Positions 11,637 through 23,254 are shown, counted from the stretch's first letter. The stretch is DNA of 64,000 nt from Ypsolopha sequella (GCA_934047225.1 OW204012.1:2666001-2730000), one strand, 5' to 3'. Numbers and translations are program-made. The notes: a model not told the origin generated them from the letters alone.

Positions 11637-12343
11637 ACTGGTTGTATCTATTTTGTGGTATTTGTATCTACAATACTTATTTACAGATAGTATATCTCAC
11701 GAAGTACGTTTGGCTATGGTTGTAGTAGTGCGTACACATTACGTAGTAACTACTATATAATCTGTGCTTCAGGTTTCAGGACCTAACACCTCTGACACCA
11801 CCTGCAGCTGCCATTGTGGAAGCATTTAATTTTCAAATGAATTCGTTGCTACTAAAAAAACTAGATGGCGCTACTTGAATATTACATCGCGATATCGTTT
11901 GATTTTCTTCAAAATACATACACACAAACATGTAGGTTAGATTTTAAATGCAGAGCTGATATGATAATAACAGTTATATTTTTAGAAGGATTTCTCCATT
12001 AAGAGGATCCTGGTGTCAGATTTAGTAATGATTATCAGGTTATCAGGTTACTTAAAAGGTACAAAAGGAAAACCTTTAGGATATGGTGAGACTCCGTTGT
12101 TCGTCCGTCCGTCATAAACTCATAACCACCGTTCATTTGAAATTTGAAATGCCAGATGCCAAAATATCTGAGCAAAATTTCAAAAGTCGGGATTTTGGGA
12201 TTATGGTCGGGACAAATAAATATTACAAACCAAAAAAAAAATGTTTAATTAAAATTAAAGTAAATACAACAAAATACTTAATAGTTATTTGTTATTTTGT
12301 CGGGACAATTTGTGTTTTGTCGGGACTAAGTACATAATATGAA
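11637..12343. other. Unassigned, with a degenerate repeat R piece
   Basis: 12055-12130 ('aaggaaaacctttaggatat', 'gtgagactccgttgttcgtc') is a fragment of dispersed repeat R. 12209-12330 contains three 'gtcgggac' words like those repeated in the element at 18938. No gene is supported. Confidence 0.4.
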
Positions 12344-12745
12344 ATGTTTACATACATACATATATTCACGCCTGTCTCCCAGAAGGGTAGGCAAAGACTA
12401 CACATTTCCATCTGCTACGATCCAGACACACCTCTTTCGAGCAGTGGCGTGCATAGAACTTTTTTTCGGAAAAACAATCAGAAGGTCAAGTTTTACAATA
12501 AAAACAATTTGAAAAAATTTAAATAACACTTTGAAAAAAGAAAGTTTGTATGACGCTAGGGTAGACACTGCCTACCCTAGAGTGAACATTTTCATACCAA
12601 GTTTTTTTTTTGAAAGTGTTATTTAAATTTTTTCATATTGTTTTCACCGTCAAACTTGACCTTCTGATTGCTTTTCCGGAAAAAAGTTCTATGCACGCCA
12701 CTGCTTTCGAGTCTTCCACATCCATCAATCTAGTCATACAAGCTC
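12344..12745 (+). repeat. SINE-like repeat S2, split by a hAT MITE
   Basis: 'cgcctgtctcccagaagggt', 'aggcaaagactacacatttc' and 'gatccagacacacctctttc' precede the MITE at 12442-12703, and 'gtcttccacatccatcaatc' follows it. The sequence reads continuously once the MITE and one TSD copy are removed. The same 3' block is at 2551. Confidence 0.7.
12442..12703. mobile_element. hAT-type MITE, 262 bp, copy 1
   Basis: TIR cagtggcgtgcatagaact / agttctatgcacgccactg, exactly inverted. The 8-bp TSD ctttcgag is perfect (12434-12441 and 12704-12711). Both halves are mirrored around 'gtagacactgcctac'. TIR form and 8-bp TSD identify the hAT superfamily. Confidence 0.92.
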
Positions 12746-12871
12746 TAATCATCTAGTTTAACAGATGATAATTTTGTTTGAACACGTAACGGGACTATCA
12801 TTCTTAACACAATCGTTCGGTTTTTCACAATAAAACTGTTTTCGCCACCATAAGTCTGCAAACAAGTTATT

Positions 12872-13161
12872 CAAAATTCAAAAAGTTTATTTTGCAAAGT
12901 AGGTATATATAATACACGTTTCACAAGTCAAATTTTAATCTTATAAAAATATATGTAATAAAATAATAAATGTACATGAACTACTTAGATTAAATGTTTA
13001 TTTAATTTATGTAGCAATATATATACGATTAAAATTATAGGTAAAATATTATTATTATACAAGGTGAAATCCAATCAACAGCTCAAACCCATACCGGAGA
13101 CCCGGCCAGGGACCAGGAACAAGGTTCAATGATCACCAACCGAGCCCCCAGCACGATTCAT
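12872..13161 (-). repeat. 5'-truncated LINE 3' end
   Basis: The reverse complement matches 26270-26570, the 3' UTR of the LINE at 24822: 'gtgctgggggctyggttgg', 'tgatcattgaaccttgttcc', 'acttgtgaaacgtgtatt'. This is a dead-on-arrival insertion of the same family. Confidence 0.8.
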
Positions 13162-13312
13162 GTAGAAGTTTTGGTGGTATGAAAAAGAAAACTGTTGCAT
13201 ATGTTGTCTAAGAGTTGATTATTCATAATACATTTTTTCATTATTTTTGGTTTGGCCATAAACGAGGAGTAGGCTTTAGAAAGTACCCATTTGGCAATAG
13301 TAAGGCCCTTAA

Positions 13313-13863
13313 GGGGCTGCACAATGCTAAAATTCAGCCCTGCTCTAACGCATTTGTTTTTTAACTGTCTATCCTGCTCTAATCAGATGCCGCGGATGCA
13401 AAACTTCAGTTATTTTGAAATCGCAGCTACATTAGGACATTAACTATAATGTATTTGTAGTGCTCTATGGCCTTAAGCCATAGAGACATTCCTCATAACT
13501 TCACTTTGACTTTGACTGGGATTTTGGAAAATAAACAATAATGCTAAAAGGTATTTTATCTTCGTAATTAACTGTTTCCACAGTATTTATGTAATAAAGA
13601 TGTTTTTTTCTAGTTATTATCTGCGTGTATTACTTTCGTTTCAATCGGTTTTGAAATATGGAAACTGAATCGCATTTTTCGTGAAATTCATGCTATCCTA
13701 AAAGTATTGTAATTAAAGGAAGATTGAAAATATTTCTATTTATAAAGTGTCATTAATAATATTCTTGAGACAAAAAATACGCCATATTTTTTTCAAATTT
13801 TTACCATCTACATTGACGGAACTGAATCCAATGCAAAACTGATGTTTAGCATTGTAGAGCCTC
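13313..13863. mobile_element. TTAA-flanked MITE, family H, copy 1
   Basis: Ends ggggctgcacaatgctaaa and tttagcattgtagagcctc are inverted, with TTAA at 13309-13312 and 13864-13867. The second copy (60461-61047) has the same interior and TTAA flanks. The TTAA target points to piggyBac- or Kolobok-type mobilisation. Confidence 0.8.
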
Positions 13864-14106
13864 TTAAATAAAATATTCATCGCTTGAAAGTTTCCAATTT
13901 CAGTCCGGGATCGATATCTTTGTTTTTTGATAGCGCCCTCCAAGGTTAACTAACAAATAAATATAACTAAACTGTGAATAGAAACAACTTGAAATATAAT
14001 CGACTATTATGTTTGGCGAATGAAGCGTGGCCGCAGCGTTTGTTGTTGGTTCACAGTTGGGCCAACCAAGAAGGCGTGTGAAGTTAGCTGCCAATGCACA
14101 GTGACA

Positions 14107-14280
14107 AAAAAAACGACCAAGTGCGAGTCGGACTCGCGCACGAAGGGTTCCGTACCATTACCTATAAAAATGACAAAAAACAGTGACAAAAAAAAACGGC
14201 CAAGTGCGAGTCAGACTCGCGCACGAAGGGTTCCATACCATTATCTATAAAAATGGCAAAAAGTATATCTCACAAAAATT
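14107..14280 (+). repeat. Repeat R, two partial heads in tandem
   Basis: 'aagtgcgagtcggactcgcg' at 14118 and 'aagtgcgagtcagactcgcg' at 14202 each begin the repeat. The first is broken off after about 80 bp. Confidence 0.75.
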
Positions 14281-14364
14281 TCTGTTTTTCTATGTAATTA
14301 TAAGTCAATTTTCAATATTTATTTACATAATACGCAAAAAAAGAAAAAGTAGTCCAAACTCGGG

Positions 14365-14406
14365 AATACCTCTGACACCCTCTCGGGGATTCATGTCGTG
14401 ACGATG
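14365..14406 (+). repeat. SINE tail fragment
   Basis: 'cctctgacaccctctcgggg' followed by 'attcatgtcgtgacgat' is the 3' end shared with the SINEs at 9491 and 18563. A similar piece is at 8585-8622. Confidence 0.6.
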
Positions 14407-14469
14407 TTATATATCTAAAAGCATCTGGCAAAGAGAACGTGCTTTATGAATTGGGAATACAAACTCATA

Positions 14470-15048
14470 CAAAAAAACGGCCAAGTGCGAGCCATTATCT
14501 AAAAAAATTGCAAAAAAAAAACATGTCTGTTGTAGCCCCCTTAAATATTTATTTTATTCTGTTTTTTCAAAGATTTCAAAAGTAAAGATAAGCCCTTACC
14601 GTACTATGACAGCCAAAATGTTTCCACCTTTAAATGGGTGACGCTCACACGTTTGGTATCAGTCCTCATCTGAACACAGTGATAGTTGGACGCCTTCACT
14701 TAAAGTTAATCATTTTAACAACTTTAGTAGTCTGATCAGTTTGCTGACCGTAGGTAGACAGATTGCGCACTCATAAGTTTGCGCGCGTCGGCATTATGTT
14801 AACGCACAAATTCAAAAACAATGCAATAGATTTTAGGTGCCAGGGCTCATCTAAACTTTTGAAATCTTTGTGTTTTTTAGTATTTTTTGTTATAGCGGCA
14901 ACAGAAATACAACATCTGTAAAAATTTCAACTGTCTAACTATCACGGTTCATGAGATACAGCCTGGTGACAGACGGGCAGGCAGACGGACAGCGGAGTCT
15001 TAGTAATAGGGTCCCGTTGGTTACCCTTTGGTTACGGAACCCTAAAAA
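14470..15048 (+). repeat. Repeat R with internal insertion
   Basis: Starts 'aaaacggccaagtgcgagcc' and ends 'ttacggaaccctaaaaa' after the 'cagcctggtgacagacgg' block. About 280 bp (near 14575-14855) unrelated to other copies is inserted between 'ttattctgttttt' and 'tgttttttagtattttttg'. Confidence 0.7.
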
Positions 15049-15486
15049 GACTTTGCGAATTTTATTTTTGCCACTATCACTCCAAGCCAAAAAACGCGCA
15101 GTGCGAGAGGGGCGGATTGATGAAAAAAGTTAGATTTATATTTTTATGTAGAATAAAAAATTTAACAGCTAGCAACATTTCCAAAATCAAAACTTAAAAC
15201 TTTGGAAAGTCAAAACTTATCCGACGATAACTCGAGTATCGTTGATCGGAACGTCATGAAATTTGGTAGGAGAGTGAATGAGACAAAAATAATGAAATAT
15301 ATATATTTATGCAATGTAGGTATAACAGATACACTTATTACAGGTTAGTTTTATTGTAATATAAGTAATTAGAATAGAATATGCTTTTATTTATCTAAAT
15401 AACAGAATAGCATTACCTTGACGCCTACAAGGGTGTATGTACCGGTGATATAGGCTAATTAAATAATATATGTGTATAGGTAATAG

Positions 15487-15748
15487 CAGTAGCGTGCACA
15501 GAACTTTTTGCTGGAAAAGCAAACAATTGGTCAAGAACAACAATAAAAAAAATATAAAAAAATTTAAATATCACTTTGAAAAAAAAAAGTTTGTGTAGGA
15601 AATTTTCACTCTAGGGTAGACATCGTCTACCCTGGCGTCATACAATTTTTTTTTTTCGAAGTGTTATTTAAATTTTTTCATATTTTTTTTATTGTTTTTC
15701 TTGACCAATTGTTTGCTTTTCCAGCAAAAAGTTCTGTGCACGCCACTG
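15487..15748. mobile_element. hAT-type MITE, 262 bp, copy 2
   Basis: Ends cagtagcgtgcacagaact / agttctgtgcacgccactg. The 8-bp TSD ggtaatag is perfect at 15479-15486 and 15749-15756. Same length and central 'gtagac..gtctac' hairpin as copy 1. Confidence 0.92.
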
Positions 15749-15879
15749 GGTAATAGTTTTATGTCATAAATAATAATATGGGGAAATATGCAGGGGAATA
15801 ATAAAGGTTGGGTTTACCTAAATTTAATAATAAAATACACTTGAATAAAATAAAAATATAGGAATAAGGAATAAATTAT

Positions 15880-16087
15880 ATTATAAATATACTGATAGAT
15901 ATGATAATACTAATATAAATACTGTAAAAATAATCTCAAGATATATTTCGGGTCCGATCTGGACCCCGCATCAGTTGTATCTTAATTTTTCTCAACTGAT
16001 GCGGGGTCCAGATCGGACCCAAATATATCTTGAGATTATTTAACAGTATGTATATTTGTATTTTCATATCTATCAGTATATTTATAT
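15880..16087. mobile_element. Palindromic MITE
   Basis: 'gggtccgatctggaccccgc' plus 'atcagttg' at the left is mirrored by 'caactgatgc' plus 'ggggtccagatcggaccc'. Outer arms 'ataatctcaagatatattt' and 'tatactgatagatatga' are also mirrored. Roughly 95-bp arms around a short loop. Confidence 0.8.
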
Positions 16088-16214
16088 TAAAAAAAAAAAC
16101 AAAAAACATTAAAAGCTTTTGCAGTGTATTTAATTTTAAAACATTATAAATATATGCAATACATATAATAAATGTATAATCATGTTTATTTTGCGAAATC
16201 CATCGCTATGAATA

Positions 16215-16476
16215 CTCTAAATATTATTAGAGTGCATCAAACTAGAAAATATCAATCAGAAACAAATCCAAAGACACGAATTTGAAAAAATTCCCCGGGC
16301 CAGGATTTTCGCCGGTCTAGGTAGGAACCTCGGTGGGGCAATTTGGTAACGCGCTTGTCTTGATAACAAGAGGTCGCAGGTTCGAATCCTGGCCCGGGGA
16401 ATTTTTTCAAATTCGTGTCTTTGGATTTGTTTCTGATTGATATTTTCTAGTTTATAATGCACTCTAATAATATTTA
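16215..16476 (+). repeat. Snap-back tRNA-derived SINE
   Basis: A tRNA-like core (16330-16399) is preceded by an inverted copy of its own 3' half plus body. The left arm ends 'ccccgggccaggatt' and the right arm begins 'aatcctggcccgggg'. Arms match for about 85 bp out to 'agagtgcat' / 'atgcactct'. The element at 55520-55801 has the same design with a different sequence. Confidence 0.7.
16330..16399 (+). tRNA. tRNA-like core of the snap-back SINE (pseudo-tRNA)
   Basis: D-arm-like 'ggggcaatttggtaacgc', a perfect 5-bp anticodon stem cttgt/acaag with loop cttgata (a UGA triplet at the anticodon position), and a T arm caggttcgaatcctg. The acceptor stem does not pair well, and a U follows the anticodon. 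A working tRNA is unlikely; a SINE promoter is the better reading. Confidence 0.45.
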
Positions 16477-16583
16477 AATGTATAATTTATGTTCGAACAT
16501 GAGCCAAATCGGTCAAGGGGTTGCCGAGATATGGGGTTGTGGGTCCGCAAGTTCATATTTCGGGGAACTACTAGTAGTTAATT

Positions 16584-16745
16584 TGTTTTTAGGGTTCCAT
16601 ACCCAAAGGGTAACCAACGGGACCCTATTACTAAAACTCCGCTGTCCGTCTGTCTATCAGAATAAAATAAATATTTAAGGGGGCTTCCATACAACAGACA
16701 GGTTTTTATGCCGTTTTTATAGATAATCGCACGTGGCCGGTTTTT
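16584..16745 (-). repeat. Repeat R, internally deleted copy
   Basis: 'tttttagggttccatacccaa' through the gtctgtctatc tract jumps directly to 'cagaataaaataaatattta' and then 'atcgcacgtggccggttttt'. The middle of the repeat is missing. Confidence 0.75.
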
Positions 16746-17089
16746 TTTAACGCCAATGTGCAATTTTGTCTTCTTTTTTTTGGAATAAATACACCAATTT
16801 GGGTATGTAACTTCATTAATACATTATTTTCGTGCTTTTAAACCGATTTTATAAGTATTTAAGTGTTTACAGGAAGTGACGTAATTAGGTTGAATGGTCG
16901 AATCCTTGTGAAACTTAAAGATGCGTTCAAGAAATATATTTTTTCGTATTGAAATGTGCGATGACAAAGTCACTGAAGATCGAATGAAAGACAACACGGT
17001 TTTCGAATCGTAAATATTGACGAAAAAAGAAGATATTTACGATTCGATAACCGTTTCGAGGAATAGCTTTCCTTAACCGTTTCTGCAGC

Positions 17090-17243
17090 CGTATAGCATA
17101 GTGTTTAATCGCGCTCGACGCCACTTAGTTGAATCACAAGTGCGAGGAGCTTGACACGATGTATTTGCGATTAAACAGTATTTCACGCTCCTTGCACTTG
17201 TGATTCAACTAATGGCGTCGCGCGCGATTAAACACTATGCTAC
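17090..17243. mobile_element. Foldback MITE, family E, copy 2
   Basis: 'tagcatagtgtttaatcgcg' opens and 'cgcgattaaacactatgcta' closes. 'cacttagttgaatcacaagt' faces 'cacttgtgattcaacta'. Adjacent to copy 3 with only ~13 bp between them. Confidence 0.85.
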
Positions 17244-17256
17244 AGGCCCTGTCCCG

Positions 17257-17409
17257 GTAGCATAGTGTTTAATCGCACGCGACGCGGCTTCGTTGAATCA
17301 CAGGTGCGAGGAGCGTGACATACTGTTTAATCGCAAAAACATGGTGTCACACTCCTCGCACTTGTGATTCAACTAAGTGGCGTCGCACGCGATTAAACAC
17401 TATGCTACG
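17257..17409. mobile_element. Foldback MITE, family E, copy 3
   Basis: 'gtagcatagtgtttaatcgc' opens and 'gcgattaaacactatgctac' closes, with 'tgcgaggagcgtgacatact' inside as in copy 1. Direct tandem arrangement with copy 2. Confidence 0.85.
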
Positions 17410-18234
17410 AGTGCTGGTATGTCAGATATTAAAATAAGCATACATATTCTTTATTAAATGAAAAAAAGTGATGTCTTTCATTCGAACTTCAATGACGTCA
17501 TCATCACACATGTCGGCGATGCTGGCCATTATGTTTTGTATATATTTATGGTTGTATTCTAGACCAAGCAAATTCAAAATTACTTCACTCATCGTTTGAA
17601 ATTCTGTTAATTTTAATTATCCTTGTCAGGCTTAAAGATGCGTTCAAGAAATATATTTTTTCGTATTGAAATGTGTTGTTGCCGACGATAATAAAGTTAT
17701 TGGTTTAAAAAGGATGAAAATATATTAAAATTCTAAAAAAACAGTTTTCATATGTTTTAAACACTATTTTTTCGAATTTTAATATATTTTTATCTTTTTT
17801 AAACTTCAAAAACCTGCCTTTACTACCGTATATTTCTTGAACGCATCTGTATGTCTGACAAGGATTCGTAAACCTACCATGATGACGTCACTTCCTGTAA
17901 AACTGTCACAATTTACCGAGGTCATCATCCGATACTGTATTTACGCAATTGTCTCCAGTTGTAAATGGGATTCGGTTAATTTAGTTCCTTAAGTGATGCA
18001 GAGGTCAATGCCGCAAGATGAGTCAGGTTGTGTCATAAATCGGATACCATTGGGAAACTTCGGCTGGGCCGATTGTGCCGTTTTACATTCGACCACAGAC
18101 CTTATCCATGTATTAGACGGAGAATTATGTCGAACATTTAAAGTTATTAAAAATTATTAATTATTTAGAAAATCCGCCTAGTGCGGCGATAGGTGAAACG
18201 TGGGTGTTCGAGCATGGGCGAATATATACTTGTT

Positions 18235-18514
18235 AGGGTTCCGTACCCAAAGGGACCCTATTACTAAGACTCCGCTATCCGTCCGTCTGTCCTTCTGTCA
18301 CCAGGCTGTATCTCATGAACCATGATAGACAGTTGAAATAATTTTTCACAGATGATGTATTTCTGTTGCCGCTATAACAACAAATACTAAAAAACAGAAT
18401 AAATTAAATATTTAAGGGGGCTTCTACACAACAAACGTGATTTTTTTGCAGTTTTTATAGATATAGGTACGGAACCCTTCGTGCGCGAGTCCGACTCGCA
18501 CTTGGCTGGTTTTA
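18235..18514 (-). repeat. Repeat R, near-complete copy
   Basis: From 'tagggttccgtacccaaagg' to 'gagtccgactcgcacttggc', including 'caggctgtatctcatgaacc' and 'ttctgttgccgctataacaa'. Best colinear match to the copy at 882. Confidence 0.85.
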
Positions 18515-18562
18515 TTTTATTCCATTCCGGTTTTTTGTAATTTTGAGAAATATTAATTTTAA

Positions 18563-18893
18563 GCAGCGGTAGCTCAAGGGTAGAACGCTGGCCTCTGCAT
18601 CTAGAGATCCAGGTTCGATCCCTGGTCGGGCACGCACCAACGAGTTTTTCGGAATTTATGTGCATTGCTGAACGATGAAGGAAAACATCGTAAGGAAACC
18701 TGCATGCCTTGAAAAGCGTGTTACTAGTGCCCGAAGCACGGCGATAGGGCTCACCATCCATCACGTTGGGACGTAATATTCGTCGGTGAAACGCGGGTGT
18801 ACCGAGTGTGGACTGCGACTTGCATTCCACAGTTCACACTCGGAACACCTCTGACACCCCCTCGGGGATTCCTGTCGTGACGATATATTAACG
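18563..18893 (+). repeat. tRNA-headed SINE, copy 2
   Basis: A box 'ggtagctcaagggtagaacg' and B box 'aggttcgatccctgg' are intact. The body 'aacgagtttttcggaattta' and 'ggaaaacatcgtaaggaaac' and tail 'gattcctgtcgtgacgatat' follow. This is the clearest copy in the window and could be used as the family reference. Confidence 0.88.
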
Positions 18894-18937
18894 ATACGAA
18901 GACGGCGCGACTACGGCCGGCGTTGCTTCAAATAAGA

Positions 18938-20185
18938 GGGTCATTCCATGGTGGCGGTCGGGACAGTTTTACTCCATTTTTCGACATACTTATATCTGTA
19001 GATCTGTAATTATACTCTTTTTACATAATATAAATATACAGAATTATAAATAAATATTAGTGTATGGACATCATTTACTAAAATACTAACATTTTGGCAT
19101 TTTATCATATTAAATCCGTCCTTGAAAAAACGCGGCGTACGGGACAGGCACGCGCCCACCCTTTTCAAATTTGTGCAAACAACTGTTATACTCAGCCTTT
19201 CTGGTCATGGTACAGCTTTGTACATTTTTTTATAGATGCCTAGATAGTTGGTCTTAATAACTCGATAAAACATACAGTAATTTGTAAAAGGAATGTCTAG
19301 ATATAAATTTTTGAAAAGTGCGGCGGTTGGGACAAGGATTCGTGGCGGTCGGGACGAGTACCAAAATCATGATATTTTACAAGATCAAATAATTGTTTTA
19401 TTACTCAAGCAACATAATTAAGTAATAACAATCACAACATAATAAGAGATCAACATTAAAAAGGTATTAATTGGACTTTTTATGGACAGAACCAAACCTG
19501 TAAATTTGTTATAAGATTCATGGTGTTAAAAAACGATGTCATGAATATTATTTATATTTTCTCAAAAACGTCAATGTTCTCATTAAATTCGTACTATATA
19601 CGATTTACGTATTATTTACCATTAATTTTTCACCTCTCATACTGGTGGCGGTCGGGACCAAACTTTGATTCCCCACAAAATATTTTAACTAACGCCTTGC
19701 TGCTGGCAAATATGCCTGAAGGGTAGCTGCCCAGTCCCTTCTTACTTCTACAAGTTATTTACGTTACAGTTCTAATACTTTTAGGTTAGGAAAACTAAAC
19801 GTCTATTTTTCCTTGGCGGTCGGGACATAAGGCATACCTAACCTTGAGGCGTCATATATTCGTAATTTACCTACATATTGCAATTTTCTGTTCGCCAAGT
19901 AAAAGCATAAACCCTTCCGTGAAATCTCGTTCCCAAAACACGCCGTGTCGTAAACAAAATAGACGCAAACAGTATTGCTAATTTATCGGCAAAAATCGTA
20001 CCACTTGAAGATACGTGAAAGTCAATGTTTCAGTTCGATAAAAACGAAGAAAATTATAAGATTTTTTTAGAATTTTTTGCTATTTCATTAAACATGGGGT
20101 TTTTACTAAACAATGTGATTCAAATTAATAGTATTTAATTAATTTATTTTTTTCGCTCGTGGTTTCAATTAGCGTGGAATGACCC
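18938..20185. mobile_element. DNA transposon relic with GTGGCGGTCGGGAC subterminal words
   Basis: TIR gggtcattcca / tggaatgaccc with a possible 4-bp TSD aaga (18934-18937, 20186-20189). The 14-bp word gtggcggtcgggac occurs at 18951, 19342 and 19645, with variants at 19321 and 19813, all in one orientation. Such repeated words are usual transposase-binding sites. No transposase is encoded. A 4-bp TSD would fit Sola-like elements, but this assignment is a guess. Confidence 0.65.
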
Positions 20186-20541
20186 AAGAGCTTTAATTAC
20201 CTTTCTCACACCTGAAATAAGTCCAACTAGTTGTCCCTAACACCTACAATAAATCAATAAAGTTGATTGTTGAGGTTGTTGGCATTTGGTGCAACTTATC
20301 ATACATTGTTGTGAACACAGACCACATGTTGTGAACATCTTGTTTACGATTTACTCAGCCCAACCGGTTTCGCAATAAGCGTTATCAAAGACACGTACAC
20401 CTACCAATGTAAACATTTTTTTATAAAATATATATTTACGATAAAAAAAAAACAAAAATTCAAAATTATTTATTTATATAACATTTAGTTACAGACATCT
20501 AAGAGGCTCTGCAAATGTTATTTTTGTCACTACAGTGCGTT
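20186..20541. other. No gene; one recurring motif
   Basis: 'tttactcagcccaaccggtttcgc' (20350) recurs as 'tttactctgcccaaccggtttcgc' at 20621, and in part at 21620. This suggests an unlisted old repeat. Confidence 0.35.
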
Positions 20542-21118
20542 CAGGGCGAAAGGGAAAAGAGTTAGTTTTATGGTTTTATAAAAATAACAAAATTAAAACC
20601 TTTTGTACATGTTTTACAATTTACTCTGCCCAACCGGTTTCGCTATATAGCCAAGCGGCTTACAGTACTCCCAAAGTAATAATGCGCATACAAATCTATA
20701 GCCGAGCGACCGGACGTACCATGTGACCGTATTGATTGTATAGAAATTGTAAGGAAATACGAACTTTGCCGAACAGTGGCGAAGATTTGAATGCGCATTA
20801 TTACTTTTGGAGTACTTTACCGCAGTATTTTAAAGTTACCCTTGTGGTATATGTATTTTTACTACATAATCTAAGGTTTTGTTTTAGGAAAACATGTTTG
20901 GATAAATTTTCCTCGATAGAAATAATTGTTGAAATGAGGTCTTTAGACACACCTTTTCTCCTCGTTTGACGTATAGGAACCATATACAGAACTCAAACAT
21001 ATTTTATTATATGCATTTTAACAATATGTAGATGTTTTTATTAAGGAAATTTTGCTAGCTACCTGTTTTAGTCATTATTTATAAAAATAAAAAACATACT
21101 TTTTTCTCTTTCGCCCTG
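20542..21118. mobile_element. MITE with nested hairpin
   Basis: TIR cagggcgaaagggaaaagag / tttttctctttcgccctg. An inner inverted pair, 'actcccaaagtaataatgcgcat' (20668-20690) and its complement at 20792-20814, suggests a second palindrome nested in the first. Confidence 0.65.
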
Positions 21119-21729
21119 CATCCGCCCCTCTCGAACTGCGCGTAAGATACAAAATTTATTTACCTATCTATACATACCTAGCCTCTTAATAAAATTGCAA
21201 TGAGTAGTGGGCAAGTTATTGATTCATGACTTCCGCTCAGCATCGACGTCGATGCATTGCTAATTTGTTTTACATGACCGTCGTTTATTGCAGGGGCTGT
21301 CAACATGTCGATCGATCGATCGCGATATTATTGGACGAAACTGCAGTAATTAACCTATTTCTAATGGTCCGTTACCACAGCCAAGAAGAAATCAAGCCAA
21401 CAAAAGAAAATTATTTTCGAATTAGTAGGAATACCACGTAAAAAAAATTCTGACGTGTATAAATTAAACAACAATTTTAGTCCGAAAGGATCCGCAACAT
21501 TAAGCTAACAGCAACATTCATTTAATTTTTGCTAAGTGTCAGCTATAAAAAATTATTACGAATCTCATCTTGAATTAAAACACTTGTACTTGTAGTTTCA
21601 CTTTATTTGTAGATTAACTCCCAACCGGTTTCGGATTTTACTCCATTTTCAAGGGAAGATGTTAATTAAAATATTTTACATGACTCCAGGCACTAGCTCT
21701 GAGCAATGTAAACAATGATAATGTTATCA

Positions 21730-21800
21730 TCGCCCGTGTATCATACTACGTTTTTCAATGCATAGTGTGAGGAAATAAAACAAATGTAATTTTGTGAACT
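21730..21800 (+). repeat. Fragment of long-TIR element F
   Basis: 'cgcccgtgtatcatactacg', 'tttttcaatgcatagtgtga' and 'ttttgtgaactttaaatt' match the arms of 58601-60294. Confidence 0.75.
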
Positions 21801-23254
21801 TTAAATTTCAATTTAAACAGATGGCATTTAGGACGAAAAGCTTTTGAAAATTTAATTTTGGTTATCACACTGACAATAAAAACAAAATTTAATATGTAGA
21901 TGTACAACCTTGAAATCAACTTTGAAACAAAAAACAAATAAAATTTCATATGTAAAGACCTATTATACTATCCTACATGCGCTCTCACGTCAATGTGCGA
22001 GAGAGCAAGTATGATGATAAGACGGTCTATTGACGGCGCATGCTAGTCCCCTGGTCAACATTATACTTATTATGAATTTTTTTCTGACATTAGTTATTAT
22101 TGTAGTATTTAATTTGAAACAAATGGCATGTAAGCAAATATGGATCTTTGTTATCCGAAATAAATGAAATTTATTATTTATTATTATTATTATAAACTCT
22201 TGTCATTGTTTTTCAAAAGTCGACCACAATCACAAACAAGTTGGCAGCCCCTGGTAGTGGTGTACATCGTATATGGTCAGTGAACAACACCCACTTAATA
22301 TGACTCAACTTAGTAAATTACTTGTAGGAGTTGTTTTATTGCTTATTGTGCATTTAACAAGTATGTTTTGTGAATAACTACTTACTAGCGTTTTATAAGG
22401 AGCAATACTTCCCTTTATGGAGGGCTTTCCCTTTATTTATTTTTTTGTTTATTTTTCAATGACACAATTTAATATAGTTTAAATGCAGTATGGCGAGATC
22501 GCAAATGTATGCTAAACAAACATAATATATTACATCTACACGTAGCCACAGGCTCCTGATGTTCAAGAAAATAATGCTTAATTGCAATTCTACACTTTTT
22601 GTTATTTTTAAAGTTTTTAGGGCTATCTAATGTAATGGTAGGTAATTCATTTAATAAAAAAGGAAGGAAGCATGTATTCCCGGGTTATTTTCAAGTTCCT
22701 CCATTCTTTTGTCATACCATAGGTATTATTATAGGTAGGTAGTTCATAAGTAGTTAGTTTTGTTAGTTCATAAGTGGGTAGGTACTTTGTTTGCTATGTT
22801 TTGTTAGTTCTTAAGACTTAGTTATCTTAATAAGTTTATTCTCATTGTCATATTCTTCACAAATAATTGCCATTTTTATTTTACCATAGATATTTATGAC
22901 TTTAGAGTGGTCAAATAATCCTTTTTTCTCGTCATTGTATTTGTTTTTGATATTGTTAACTCAGACTAATATCTGAGATTGTTAGGCACAATGACTTTTA
23001 ATATTCTTAGTTGGAGTCTATGAAAGTGGGTCCCCAGAGCCTGGGGAATTTTTTTTTAGTTCTTAACTTTCCACCAGATGTCGGTGTCCACGTTACCATA
23101 GATAAAATATGTTCCGTAGCAATCAATGTCAAAGTGGTTTTTGGTTTGTTTGAAATCTGTGCAAATTTTGTCTTGGATTCTGTTGCAAAAGTATACGACA
23201 GTGCCATCTAGAAATCTTATTCAATACTAAATTTGACACAAGAAAAAATGCTCA
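21801..23254. other. No feature recognised
   Basis: Mostly AT-rich sequence. The opposed 66-codon frames at 23007-23211 mirror one another and show no motif. An (att)n run lies near 22170-22190. Confidence 0.4.

Larger units (their letters stand above)
16867..17906. mobile_element. Nested palindromic element
   Basis: Left arm 'acaggaagtgacgt', 'aatccttgt' and 'agatgcgttcaagaaatata' is mirrored at 17829-17906 (tatatttcttgaacgcatct ... acgtcacttcctgt). The block 'agatgcgttcaagaaatata' also recurs directly at 17636. Inner blocks around 'gaatgaaagac' / 'gtctttcattc' mirror as well. Two family E foldbacks sit inside. Confidence 0.6.

Noticed and set aside
11344..11760. 138-codon plus-strand ORF
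   Set aside because: More than a third of it is the family G MITE.
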